DNA of 64,000 bases, taken from Enoplolaimus lenunculus. Its lineage: Eukaryota; Nematoda; Enoplea; Enoplida; Thoracostomopsidae. Below, in pieces: positions 44,850-56,529 of the stretch. Location of the stretch: NCBI GenBank assembly GCA_030248215.1, contig JASANG010003728.1:30125-94124 (forward strand). Direction: 5' to 3'. Position 1 is the first letter of the stretch; every line of letters begins with the position of its first letter. The translations under genes and the position numbers were made by a program. The notes under the pieces are model-generated. The model was not told the DNA's origin, did no database searches, and saw only the letters and a list, made by a program, of their open reading frames with translations.

Positions 44850-46870
44850 TTTGTCTCTTATACATATATGGCGGCTCCATGATTGTAGTCATGTTCCTAG
44901 TAACTAACCTCTAGGTTACTCCACCCCAGCTCACATTGCTACCATTCAATAATAAGCATAAAAACATTAAATGAGCGCGGACCCTGGGAACCCGACCAAT
45001 TAGTACGCGCAATAGATGTGATTAGAAGCTGTAAGGTTATGTAATGTGTGACTAGAAACACGCTACTTGATAGGTTTTCTACCCTTAGCTCGACTTAAAG
45101 TTGCTGCGCATTTAGCAGTGAGTGACTGATGAGCATGGTCGAGAGTAGGACACAATCCAGTGGACGATCATTTGGGAGACACGTTGAGTTTTGTTAATAG
45201 ATGAGCTCCGTTTTTGCTATGCGGGACTTTCGACCTGAATAAGCCCTGGTTCAGCCTCTTGGATCCCAACTTGTTTGGTTGTATTCTTGTGTCGTTGTAT
45301 GCCTGTGTACGTACATATGCATTCTTTTTATGTCATTTTATTTTATTGTTGATATTTAGTGATAGGGTTAGCAGTGTAGGGTATAAGTAGCATAGATTCT
45401 GCTTACAAATTTGAAACGGGGCTTTCGCTTTGCTCATGGGGTCTATGAAATCGCTACCACCCCTTCTCCCTTTCACGCACCGTGATACTGTTTTGTATTT
45501 CCGAATGTTTGACTAGTACGTTTTAGTTGCACAATTTAATGACTAGATATTTTAGTGACTAGAAGAGTAGTTGCACAGTGTTGACATCCTTACCGGTTAT
45601 CTTTCTGAGACCCAGCATGCTGTTCAAAGATTTTCCGTAAGGGATAGCGAAATTACAGAAACTGACTGAAGTTGTCGGGGAATCTTAAGATAGCAAAGAA
45701 GGGGGTTGTTTAGGTGACGTGTTCTGTAGGTGGTTTTGCGGTTCAAATTCTGCAATTTTTGTCTCGTAAAAAAAACTGCCCGAGCCTTAATTATACCTTG
45801 GCTTGCTTTCCTCACAGAACTTTGGGGCCTCTCCCCTCGCTCAATTGAAACCCGACTGTACTCAACCGGTAGCATAACGTTGACTAAGATATGTACACAA
45901 TACGCTGGAAGCCACACTGCATAGTCATTGATAATGTAAATGTTAAAGATCAATGAGCTGAGAGAAAAAAAGGGGGTTCCAGAACCCGAGCGGTCGCAAG
46001 TTGCTAGGTACGCTTACTCGAGTTATCAGACCGTCATGAACGTCCCTAGTGTGTAGTTGGTTAAAACGTATATCCATACTTACGCTCAATTCCCAACCCG
46101 CGCCCCCTTGTTGAGGAAATTCTGAATGTAAGTGTAGAATGAAAGTATACGATACAGCCCGCAGGAAATTGTACACCAAAACAGGTGTTCAATGCTATGA
46201 GTAAGAAGGGGGTTAACGGTTTGTGCTATGCACAAAAAGGAGGGTCAGGCCTTCCGCCCATGGCTTCAGGACATCGGAAACTTAGCTTAGGGACGCGCAG
46301 AAATCTTTTAAAGGGTCGTCATTTGTGAGTTAAGCCGCGTACTCAACACAGTGCGTCATTACGCCTCAGGCTATTAAGCGGCCGTCATCGAGGCCTTAAA
46401 TCACCAGTGACCAGGGTCCCGCCCGGCAGTTGAATATCCCCACCCCCAGTATAGCCGCAGCGTCGTCCCGCAGCCCGTTAAGCACCTTTCAGTTGATATC
46501 TGAGTTTTCAACATTTATACGCGCGGCCCTGTTCAAAGCAGCACCACGCAAGAGAAAGCAAGAGAAATACGACCACTAGCCGGCAAACATGATAAGGGAG
46601 TTTCAGTCCAGAACGAAGGAGACACAGCACGCACCGTAGGTGTAAGAGTGAGATTGCAACGGTTGGTGGTTTTGAAATTTTGAAAATTTTTGAATTTTCA
46701 GTTAAGCAACGCCTCGCCTCAGCCTAAGAGAGGTGGTTAGAATAGGAGTGGGGGGTTAGAAGTGTTTCTAGGCTCAGGAAAGCGATGGGGTGCGAGGTTG
46801 TTTTTAGGCATAAAGGGATGTTTAGTAAGCTGTGGTTCTTTGTTTTTTAGTTTGATTAGGTTTGGGGGAG
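44850..46870. other. Interior of the 7-kb element, nothing recognised
   Basis: Mixed-composition sequence with many stops in all frames. The longest minus-strand frame (45624-45953) has no recognisable motif. No family in the rest of the window matches it. Confidence 0.4.
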
Positions 46871-46899
46871 CGTGATTGTTGTTTTCCGTATTTCAGGCT

Positions 46900-48700
46900 C
46901 GGAGCTGGCGCTCTCGGGTTCGGCACGCCGGATTGGCCGAGAAAGCCGTCCCGGCTGCCGTTTTAGGTCAACAACCAGGATTTTGCGAAAATTTTAGAAT
47001 TTCGGGGCACTGACTTTTGAAATACTATTATAACTTGAGGTTCTCGGGATTTGAAAACCGGTTCCAATCGTTTTGGGACTTGTTGTTTTAGCCAAGAAGA
47101 CCGCTCCGAACCTGCGCTGTAAACGGGCATTTGGAAATTTAGGGCAAAGTTAGGTTATGCATACCGATTGCGGATTGGGTTCTTTAGGAAAAGTTTGAGT
47201 TGCGTTTTCTGGAATATAGCGCGGAGGCTGGTATTAGACGATACTCCGCATCTTACCGACTTAGAAAACCACCCTAATTACGGCTCGCAAGGCAGCAGTT
47301 AAAAGTTATAGACTTTTGAACATTTTGGAAATTTTGTGTACATACGTTCGGAGGCTCGGGTCTTAAAATGCGATTCTAATTTTTTCAAGATCGGGCGTCA
47401 AAATTAGCACCATTCGCTTCGGCTCGCTCAGCTGATCAAGAAAACCACCCCAAACCTTACCCGGGAACCAATAGATAAAAAGTTATGGACCTGTGGAGCT
47501 TTCTAGATTTAACGTGAACACGCTTTTACGGATCCCGGTCCAAAAAAACGCGATTTTCACTTTTCCGGGGTTGGGCGCTAAAATCGGTATCAATCGATTT
47601 AGCTCATCGAGCTGGTTAAGAAAACCACCCCAAACCCTGTCCGCAAATCCACGCATAAGGAGTTATGGTCAATCAAAGCTTTTTAAGATTTTACGTGTGT
47701 ACGCTTTAAGGATCGGATCCTGAAAAATGCGATTTTCACTTTTTCATGATCCATCATAAAAATGGACACCATTCGATTCCGCGCATCGCGCTGAGTAAGA
47801 AAACCACCCCAAACAGGGTTCGTAAATCAAAACTTAAAAAGTTACGATCATTTGAAAATTTTGATAATTCACATGTACACACAAATTACGGATCCGGTTC
47901 GAAAAACGCGATTTCAACTTTTTCGAGCTATTGGGTTAAAATAGGTATCATTCGATCCGGCTTGTTGAGTAGAGCAAGAAAACCACCCCAAACATGGCCC
48001 GTAAACCCGTAGTTAAAAATTTATGGATAATTAAAAAATTTCGAAATTTTGTGTGTACACGCTTTGCGGATACGACTCCGAAAAATGCGATTTTCACTTT
48101 TTCGGGGTACGACGTCAAATTTGATACCATTCGACTCCTCGCATTCTGCTGAGTAAGAAAACTACCCCGAACCGTGTCCGCAAATGAATACTTCAAAAGT
48201 TATGGTCCGTTGAAAATTCTGAAAATTTGCGTGTATATGCCTTGCGGCTCGGACCTTAAAAACGCGATTTTCACTTGTCCAAGACCCAATGTTAAAAACG
48301 GTGCCGTTCGATTTCTCTCGTTGCCCTGGTTCGGAAAACCGCCCCTAACATGGTCAGCAAGCGAATCTCCAAAAAGTTATGACAGGTTGAATTTTTAGAA
48401 ATTTTGGTGTTTTCGGAAGTGTGACATGCACCTTTCTAGACTATAGCATTGAATTGGGTGTCGCCTAAATTAGTTTATCGTCCCAGTTAACAAAATCAGG
48501 CCGGGAAGGGTCCGCTGATGTTTTGTTAAAGAAGCTATGGGTTGTCAAGCTTTGGAATTCCGTACGCCTACACTCAGTAGGGGCAAGCCTAATAAATAAG
48601 GCCACCGATTTTCTGGGTTCCCGTGTTCAGGATCGTTATCTCTCAACTTAATTAGTTTGGTCAATTGAGAGAACCATTCCGTGGGACCATTTACAGATGA
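46900..48700 (+). repeat. Degenerate tandem array, period about 179 bp, about 10 units
   Basis: AAAACCACCCCAAAC or a close variant occurs at 47275, 47441, 47621, 47800, 47979, 48158 and 48335, and weaker versions near 46940, 47095, 48484 and 48668. Spacing is mostly 177-180 bp. About 35 bp after each comes AAAAAGTTATGG, and about 105 bp after each comes AACGCGATTTTCACTTTTTC. Between these three blocks the units differ strongly. Frames of 70-90 codons inside are repeat artefacts. Confidence 0.88.
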
Positions 48701-49403
48701 ATGTTCAACGAGTTACCACTGGCCAAAACTACCATTCCCATAGGTTTACGCCGCTTTTTGACTAAGTACCCACTTTGGGGTTAGGATTCGTACAATGCAA
48801 ACTTTTACTTGGAGAAAATTTGTCTAAGCTAGGTTATTGTGATAGCTAGGACTTTCTAAAGCCGTTATTGTATATAGTTTTGGTTCATTGTTTTGTGCTC
48901 AAGTTGTTTCTAATTCTTTTATGCCCGTATATGTTGTACTGCCATTTATGTTCTTTTGTATCTCCATTTTTGTGACCTTTGCACCCCTTTTTCTTTCGCT
49001 TCACAGTCCCACAATGCACGGTTTACCTCCTTTTGAATGTAATAGGATTCTATAAGGTGATCGCATCCGACAACAAGGGGGAGGTTTTACCACAAAAGCT
49101 GCACGTGGTGGTCTTGTTTTGGTAGGTGGTATGGGTGAACCCCGTTAATGCTTTTTGGCCCACGCTCCAAGGCGCATTTCTGTATTCAGACCCCTGACAG
49201 CGGTAGACCAGATTAACCCCCGCATAACGTTTCGTTGGAAAATTATATGTTAAATTCGTCAGCCAATCACAGGCTTTTAACAGTCTAGTGATTACTCACC
49301 TCGCATTGGTCAGTTTTTACACCTAGAATTCTATCCAATAGAGTGAGGTTACAGTGTCTGTTTTCGGGGCGCGTTCATTGGCTAAAATTTCGGGGCTCAG
49401 CAG

Positions 49404-49440
49404 TATAAAAGGACGCTGCGCAGGCTGAACATTCAGTTCA
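49404..49440 (+). promoter_or_regulatory. Core-promoter-like TATA plus initiator
   Basis: TATAAAAGG at 49404 is followed 31 bp later by ATTCAGTTCAG, a good TCAGT-type initiator at the expected distance. No gene is recognised downstream. It could be an element promoter, or a fossil LTR promoter. No second copy of the flanking sequence was found in the window to support an LTR. Confidence 0.4.
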
Positions 49441-49559
49441 GTTTTAAAATTTTCGGTTTTTGCTCGCGTGCTCGAGCCGCGACAGCAAACCGATCTCTCT
49501 GCACACAGAGGCGACTTAGTGTGCACGAGAGTTTCGGGGCGCTGGTGCAAAGGGGGGTT

Positions 49560-51300
49560 ATGCGCGTTTCGCGCAGGGGTAAAATTTCGTAAGAACTTTA
49601 AAGGGGGGCCCGGTTAGAATTTTCCGGCTACACGAAGGGGGTGTGGTTAAATTTTTGGCCTAGAATTTTGCCTGTCGTTGGCGACAACGCTGGTGTAAGA
49701 TTTTTGGTACAAATTTTGGGGGAAAATCATAAAATCAAGAAAACCTGCAAGGAGGTGCCATTAGACAGCGAATGCAGAAAAATAGGCACATATAGGAATA
49801 ACCTAAACATTCGCAGGTGGATTGTCAGCTTGGCAGGGAAGCCAACACAGCCTAATGCTAAGCATTTAGGAAATGTCAGACAAAAGAGCTAAGACCCTGT
49901 CGCTCAGAAAATTTCAGTGTACCCCGTGATTTAGGGCAATTCTAGCTAGGCCCCAGTGAACTAAGTAATTAACAGGTCTCGACCAGTTGACAATCAAACT
50001 GCTGAATGTGCAGCCTGTGAAAAATCACGCTTAAGTCTAGGCAAAATGTAGTGCCCTCGGAAACAGACACAGTGCTATGGAAAATATCTGAACAGAAATA
50101 TTCTCAAGAAACCTCTGGAATTTTGAGCATGCATATAGCGGAATTCTCGTGGTGTCCCCTACCCCCGTGAGAACTTGTGGTAAACGAGCAGCTTTTCTGA
50201 AAACCTCTGATATACCGGTGGTGAGCTTGTCTGGAATACCCATGCAATGAGTGGGAATCCTGAGCCCAGGCTTAAGCGAACTTTTGAGACTGAAATCGGA
50301 GCTAAACCGTGCTTACCTGAAGGCCACATATGAACTAATCAAGTTCACCATCATGAGACATAGAGCAATCGCGGGTAGTGATTCATAACTATAAGCTGCG
50401 GTAAATAGCTGTAAAATAGTGGATATGTGGTAATAAACCATGAACATGGCGAAATCTCCTAATTCACGTGTCAAGTTCTTTTTTAGCAAATACTATCAAC
50501 TAATTTCAATTTTAATTGAAGTTACTAAATTTAAACTCGCGTCTGATTTCTTTAAGTGGATTTTAAGACTAAGGTATTTTAACCCATCAATTTTTGTATG
50601 TATAAACTGTACAAACTCATATTAAACCAAAACTTTAAACTTTGTTCAATCTTGAACCCAGAGCGCTAAACAGATTCCTGGCCTGAGAGCCATGGCTAAA
50701 AATTGAAATAAACTACAGAGCTAAAAGAGACTCGAGCTTTCGAACGATTATGAAAATTTCTTGACTATCAGAGTCTCACGAATCAAGCAAATAGCCCTGG
50801 TTCGAATCAGTGGCACGGAAAATAAATCAAAAACCTCAAAGGCTAGGATCGATCCGCCTTTCTGTCAAAACGGCCTATGGCCAAGTAAAGCAAAACCCGG
50901 TTGAACCAACCATTTTCTAGGATTAAGACTAATGTTAAGCCATACCCATGACCGAGTGTCATTAAGCCTAACCATGAAAAATAGTTGTGAGCACACGGTT
51001 GTACTGAAATCCACGGAGAAAAAACTAATTGTTGTTGGTACGGCCTACTTACACGCACTCGGGGGTTCGTTAGAGCTTAGAGCATAGGCAGGCTTAGGCG
51101 TACGACGATATCGGGATTTTGTGACTCTCAAAACCTGATATCACGCCGGGGGACCGTCATCCTCTAGGCAAGTAGCTTACTTTGGCAGATCCACGGCCTC
51201 GAACACCCGTGAGAGTATCATCTCGGATTCGTCCGCAGGGATACTCGTTGATCGTACCCGTAACAATATATCTTTGGAAAAAATCGAAAAAATTACGCAA
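49560..51300. other. Right interior of the 7-kb element, nothing recognised
   Basis: There are short frames only, and no motif of a transposase, polymerase or capsid could be read. Confidence 0.4.
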
Positions 51301-51468
51301 ACTATAAATATTGTTAAAACAATCGCAAGGTACCCATATGGGTAACAAACCGAAGACTAGTTACCCATAGCTACAAACGTAAGGTACCCATATCGGTAGT
51401 AGCTAGCTAGCAACCTATTAAGCTGTTTCTACCTCCTGCTATGGGTAGGTGACAAAACAGGCCCCAAG

Positions 51469-51682
51469 AAACGCCAAATGTGAGCCATTGTCATAACAAA
51501 AACGTAATAGTTTTGATTTATATTAAGAAGGCACCACGAGTCTGCAATTTCAATTGAATCCAGCGGCTTCAGTATTTACTTAACTTCAGTACGCTTTTAA
51601 AAGCGACAAAATGGCTAAGTAATTACTTACCATGTACATAAGTACCTATGCCACTTAAGTAGGGTTTCAAAATCCCAGCCGT
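51469..51682. mobile_element. Right half of the split ACTTAAGTA MITE
   Basis: AAACGCCAAATGTGAGCCA and the following TATTAAGAAGGCACCACGAG align with the complement of 35288-35620 (AAACGACAAATGTGAGCAA), and the end GGGTTTCAAAATCCCAGCC is the family terminus. Confidence 0.8.
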
Positions 51683-51841
51683 AGCCTATTTTTGTATATA
51701 CTATTTCAAACATGCCTCTTACATAGCTAACCATCTAAAATAACGTCGCATCCTCGGAATGCGCAAAACGGCGCCGCAGTCTTGCTTGCGGTGCAAATTA
51801 TTAGCCTCGTAATGTTTCTTTGCAATAAATTGTTGTATATA

Positions 51842-52014
51842 CACTGCAAAAAATGGTGAGTCAAATCGAATCTCTCCGAAGTAGGCTGTGTTAGACTACA
51901 AAAACTGAGACAAATTCGACTCCTCCAGAGTCAAATTTGACTCACTGACTCCGTTTGTGTAGTCCCGTGGGACCTATTTCGAAGAGAGTCAATTTGACTC
52001 ACTTTTTTGCAGTG
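51842..52014. mobile_element. MITE with CACTGCAAAAAA ends
   Basis: CACTGCAAAAAATGGTGAGT and TTGACTCACTTTTTTGCAGTG are inverted, with TA on each side. 173 bp, with GAGTCAAATTTGACTC palindromes inside. It is the only copy of this family in the window. Confidence 0.85.
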
Positions 52015-52222
52015 TATAAGGCGCTTATACAACGTTGATTCAAAATATTTTCCGCTGGTGATGCAGATTAAAAATTTTAAACATACAAAACATTACCTAA
52101 GTTTCTTTTCAATGTTTTAATACTTCACAAAATATTTTCCTCACTAAAACATTTGGTATTCGCAAGTGAAGGTGTCCCAAAAATGTTCTCGGTGTGTATG
52201 CTAGGGTTTTAGTTTATATTAA

Positions 52223-52472
52223 CCCTTTTTCACATGAATATTTTCTATTTCCCCTGAGACCTACTTTTATGCTAGGATTCGAACTCCAGTGACTGGAGTG
52301 GGAGGCGTATACCATCACCACTCAGCTATAGGAGCTTGACGCTCGAGCCACGTCTTGTGGTTATTTAGTACTATGTATACGTGTTGCAATTGTTAAACAC
52401 GGTGCGATATATATTACTTAACGTATATATACTGCGCTGAGTTGCCTATAGGCAACTCAATGTGAGAAGGGC
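52223..52472 (-). mobile_element. tRNA-like MITE with TTAA on both sides, reverse copy
   Basis: TTAA (52219-52222) then CCCTTTTTCACATG. The right end is TGTGAGAAGGGC then TTAA (52473-52476). GGATTCGAACTCC is an exact B-box complement, and CCACTCAGCTA the A-box complement. 250 bp. Confidence 0.9.
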
Positions 52473-53203
52473 TTAAACATGCGAACAACAAAGTATTCCG
52501 GGTTTCGAGTTATATACATCCCCACCTATCCATTTTCGATTACAACGCATATGTTACCAATGAAGTAAGTTCCAAATATACGATTTTCATTTTAGCTTAC
52601 TTTGAAAGATTCTGCAACGGCAACAGCTTAAAAAAATTTTTCTGCGCTTGTCTTAAGAAAACTAAACTCAGTTTTCGGTTCAAAGCACAAAAGTGTTAAT
52701 ACCTATAGATGCGGTAAATTTGTGGCGGTTTTCGTGGTTAAGTCATGTGACATATCAGGTAATTAAAGTTGTTCGTTTTTAATACAGATCGCAATTAAAC
52801 AAATTTTTCATTAAATTTCATCTCCATCATGGTTTGTTTCCGCGTTTGCTGCGTGAAAGTAATAATAAGACGCTACTTCTTTATGTCTCGGTGAACTATG
52901 GTTAGTTGGTGACAAATCAAATTGATCATTGCATTGCTGATAGTTGAAATACGAACATGCATCTAAATTTAAAATGTAAAATTCGTTGCGTTTTTATAGT
53001 TGTTTGAAATGACCGTTCAAAATTAAGACAATCATTCGCAACGCATTTACTGTAAGCAAGACTTCATTAAGTAACAGTGTGACACTAGCGATTTCTAGCA
53101 GTTCATCTGATATCATCACGTGGGTTTTTTTCCGTTATTCCTTCTTATTGGGGGGGGAGGTCGAATGCTCATTTTAAAACGTTAAACAATGCTGGGAACA
53201 CGC

Positions 53204-53351
53204 CAGGCCCGTAGCCAGCTCACAAAAAAATTTTTCAGGAGGGGCATTCAAGGGTTTGCAATGACTTACAAGCAAGATTGAAAATGTTTTAGGGGGCCCA
53301 AAAATTTTCCAGGGGGGCTGAGCCCCATGGCCCCCATTGGCTACGGGCCCG
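53204..53351. mobile_element. Short hAT-type MITE
   Basis: CAGGCCCGTAGCCAGCTCAC to TTGGCTACGGGCCCG, 148 bp. Flanks GAACACGC and AAACGCGC agree at six of eight bases. Confidence 0.88.
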
Positions 53352-53544
53352 AAACGCGCACCGTGTTGTAGACTATATCGCAGTGTTTATGTGGCAGCTT
53401 TAGTGCGCAAAACCGCCGTAATACTCCCTCCATAATCAGGGATGTAGTACCGTTATATTGAGACCACATTATACCACAAATTCCAACAGGTAATTTTTTC
53501 TACGTGTCACACTCTGTTATTATACACTTTTAGTTTATGCAAGA

Positions 53545-53865
53545 CTGCATGATACTCTTTAACATGAGTACGCAACTGGATACATTCCGTGTAGAAAAGA
53601 ATGTACCTAACGCTCGTTGCATTTTGGGCTGTCCCCCTTATTTAAGGGCATTTGAAACCACAAAATAGGAGAATATGCTAATAAAATGCATGGGGAAAAT
53701 TGACCGCTTATATTGTTGACCATATTACCATTTCGTTTTCTGTTTTGGGTGTTGTGAATCTAATCTCCACCCCCTCTTTTTATGTGAGGGGGTATGGGAC
53801 ACGTGCAACGAGCGCTAGTACATTGACTGCCATGTATCTTTTAAACAGTTGCATCTGTCGAGTTT
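53545..53865. mobile_element. GCATGAT...ACATTC-family MITE, diverged copy
   Basis: CTGCATGATACTCTTTAACA and ACTGGATACATTC match the left end of 17835-18172. The right end is worn. Confidence 0.65.
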
Positions 53866-53965
53866 TGGTTTAACACTGTATTACGATTTGTACAAAAATT
53901 AAATTTAAAATAATGTTGGCAGGGCGTATAAAACGAACATCAGAAACACTGAAAAACACAATGTA

Positions 53966-54237
53966 CTCTGTAAAAACACTCTACTTAAAATACTATAGTT
54001 ATATTTTACTAAATTTTTTAAGTATAAGTGTACTAAATATTGAGTAAATCTTTGCTTAAATAATGTAAATAAAGTAAAACTACTGCTGTCATTTCCTGAT
54101 TAATTAAGTAAATGTAACGCTAAAAATTTTGTGTTTGCTTTTAAAATTAAGTAAAACTTTGCCAAGCACCATAGTAAGTAAAACCGACACTTAATTTGGC
54201 AACAGTTTTACTTAATTTTAAGTATATTTTTAGAGAG
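53966..54237. mobile_element. TACTTAATTTTAAG-rich MITE, second copy
   Basis: CTCTGTAAAAACACTCTACT and AGTATATTTTTAGAGAG are imperfect inverted ends, TA on both sides, 272 bp. It is the reverse of 31993-32259 and ends about 70 bp from the stop codon of the four-pass gene. Confidence 0.8.
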
Positions 54238-54307
54238 TAGTCGAAACGTGTGAACAAAACAGTCGTTCCACCCTTTTCTTCTGACCATAATTTGTATACG
54301 CTTGAAT

Positions 54308-56499
54308 TTAAATTATACATGTAGACATACCGTTTTCACGTTCTTGAAATTCGTACCATGTATTGCTGTCGGCAATTTGCTCAGGTTCTGATTTGTTCGT
54401 GTAATCTTGTTGAAATGAAATGAAAACATTTGAACGTGCTCGCGTGTCTTCATCAGATGCTTTGTTTGAATGATGGGAACACGACGCTTGATAATCAATG
54501 CCTACAATTTCACCGTTGGTATTTACATCTCTATTGCTACTGCTACTGGATATGCTGTTTAGTCTTGAATCTACCGCTGGCGTAGTTGACGGCAGCGTCG
54601 ACGTGTTATAGTGCGTCGCTCGGCGGCTTACCAAAGTTTGTGCTGATAAAATAAGAGATTTGCGTATACTTTTCAAATACCAATAATAATTCCATAACGC
54701 GAACGTTAGCAAAACAATTATAGACGAACCGGTCGCATAAATACCAAGATGAAACGCAATTGGTGCGGTCATATTGCCAAAAATTGCCTTCAAAATCTTT
54801 GGCGATGTGGCCGTTGTTAATATTATTATTCCAAGAAAGTATACCGACTGTATTAATAACGCAGGCCAAAGTAACCTCGGCCGTGGCTCACGAAGCGTAA
54901 CCGCGTACAACATTACGATCAGTGCAATCGATTGATAACTGCACCATAGAAACCGGATGTATCCGCCGTCGATATAGTTCGCAACACAACTTTTGGTTCC
55001 GAGAAGCCGATGAAAGAAACCAAAGTCAAATATTATCACGTCGGATCCTAAAACAAGCTCTGGTTTTGAATTGGTTAAAGGTGACGGGCGTAATAATTTT
55101 GGCGCCATGTCAATTGTAAGGGCCTGGCCACTAAACCTAATCCTAAGTGTAGGCCAAAGTCTGAGCATAAATTTAAGTGTAAAACCTGAATATAAACCTA
55201 AGTCTGATCTTAGCAAATTTTTTAATCTTATGCCTCTCAGTCTGACCACTCTCTCTGTCTTTCCGTGGGCATGGATACTCCCCTATAATTAACATTGGCC
55301 ATAATTTTGATGAATTTTGCATTTTAGGTGCGTACAAATAGCGACTGGGCGTTCTCAGTTTAGGTAGGAACAGGGACTTGAAACTTTTTAACTGATCAGC
55401 TGTAAAAACGGACTTTAAGAGCGGGGATCGAAGTATCAGCCTACGGAACATTAGGCGAACACTCTGCCACTGCGGTACGTAGCGCGCTTCTTCAACTACT
55501 TTTTTCGTCGACTATCTGTCGACCGTTTCCTGCCGGCAAGCATACTGCGCAATGTGCATTGCATATATATTGCATATTCGCCAGGATAAGCATGTCTCGC
55601 ATGCTTACATGCCCCAACAAGTTTGTCCCGTGGCCGTCCACCCTATTTTCGGTTGCTGTGAGAGTACTAAATTTACTTAACAAATGATACTGATCGTTGA
55701 TTGCTATTGATTTCATATTGCCTACCAAAGGTAATTTTTATCTTTGGCCCCACAGTATATATTCTTATTTAGAAGACTTGTAAGCTTTCCACTAGTATTA
55801 AAAGTTAGGGTTAAGCTCAAGTCTAGGCTTTGGGTTTGACTTTATGCTTGGGCTTAAGTAATGACAATGCTTTGACTTAGGTTTTGGCTAAGGCAAATGA
55901 TTTTCCGAAATGTGAGCCGACGCCACAGTAAGCCTCAGTCATAGCAACAACCGCAGTGTGAACCTAATTCTATGGCCCATATTCTCAAGTGTGTGTAGCT
56001 CCTATCGCTAGTTGGTAATAGGTCCGGCAACTTTCGAACTATTGTATGCCGAGGCTCAAACTTTCGCACATTTTTTGTATATGATTATCTTTACTCTTAT
56101 ACCAATTTTGAGTTCAACAACTGCAAAAGTTAGTGAGTTTGAAAACCTGTTGCTAACTGATGATAGTTGCTATATACATTTGAGAATATGGGCCTATATT
56201 TAAATCGCAGTGGGAAAAGTGTACAAGAGGCGATATTTACATCTCCTGGCAGAAATATTCTCACCTGTGAGCAGTTCACCGATGTTTTCGTAATAAGGTT
56301 TATCCACGAATAAACACATCAAAATTTTATGATAAAACACAAGCGAGTAAACGTGTTGTGAAAATGAAACCAGAGTAATCAACAGTTCAAAGGTTCCCAA
56401 AACTACCAGAATCAGCTTATTTTTGCAGCTGCAACCACCGAAACAGAACACGGCAAATTCTTCATCAAATGTTATTAATTTTAGCGATTCTAAGCTCAT
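54308..56499 (-). CDS. Four-pass membrane protein, two exons (324 aa)
   Basis: Exon 1 is 56499-56265 and exon 2 is 55047-54308. The donor ACAG|GTGAGA and acceptor TTGTTTTAG join in phase 1, giving GELLTGSDVII. Hydrophobic segments lie at about 28-50, 108-129, 136-157 and 174-200. The N-terminus before the first is short and contains CFGGCSC. The tail (205-324) is long, Ser/Asn-rich and probably cytosolic. The layout recalls LAPTM/DUF7027-type tetraspan proteins of worms, but no signature residue proves this. The frame upstream of 55047 reads through a repeat and is not part of the gene. A GTATGT near the end (inside the last codons) could be a donor to a further exon, though the in-frame stop at 54308 is the simpler end. 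Confidence 0.75.
55125..55205 (-). repeat. Degenerate CCTAAG tract in the intron of the four-pass gene
   Basis: CCTAATCCTAAGTG, CTGAGCATAAATTTAAGTG and AAACCTAAGTCTG are worn telomere-like units on the minus strand. A similar worn tract is at 55805-55905. Confidence 0.55.
55410..55487 (-). other. tRNA-like sequence, possible SINE head
   Basis: On the minus strand CAGTGGCAGAGTGTTCGCC is a strong D-arm/A box, and ACTTCGATCCCC, about 40 bp on, is close to a B box. GCCTA and TAGGC can pair around an eight-base loop, so it is not a normal anticodon arm. It is probably tRNA-derived repeat DNA. Confidence 0.45.
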
Positions 56500-56529
56500 T
56501 CGTGTTAAGTTGTAAAGTTTTGTTTTTAA

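Larger units (their letters stand above)
44437..51468. mobile_element. Unclassified 7-kb inverted-repeat element without evident genes
   Basis: The left end reads CTTGGTACCTGTTTTGTCG. The right end, on the complementary strand, reads CTTGGGGCCTGTTTTGTCA. Inside each end, within about 170 bp, are four copies of a palindrome like TACCCATATGGGTA. The two flanks belong to one split ACTTAAGTA MITE, so the 7 kb arrived as an insertion. The interior is less AT-rich than its surroundings, lacks the MITEs that crowd the rest of the window, has only short reading frames, and carries the 179-bp tandem array. A non-autonomous DNA transposon is the simplest reading. No target duplication was found. Confidence 0.65.

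Noticed and set aside
47493-48398. Frames of 74-88 codons in the 47-48 kb region
   Set aside because: They fall inside the 179-bp array and shift frame from unit to unit.
48800-49700. Long terminal repeat of a retroelement
   Set aside because: A good promoter is present, but no second copy of the sequence, no primer-binding site I can defend and no pol-like frame is near.
55047-55249. Frame extending upstream of exon 2 of the four-pass gene, starting in an LRLRLR-like stretch
   Set aside because: It is a read-through of a degenerate CCTAAG tract. A clean acceptor at 55048 and phase-matched exon 1 explain the gene better.
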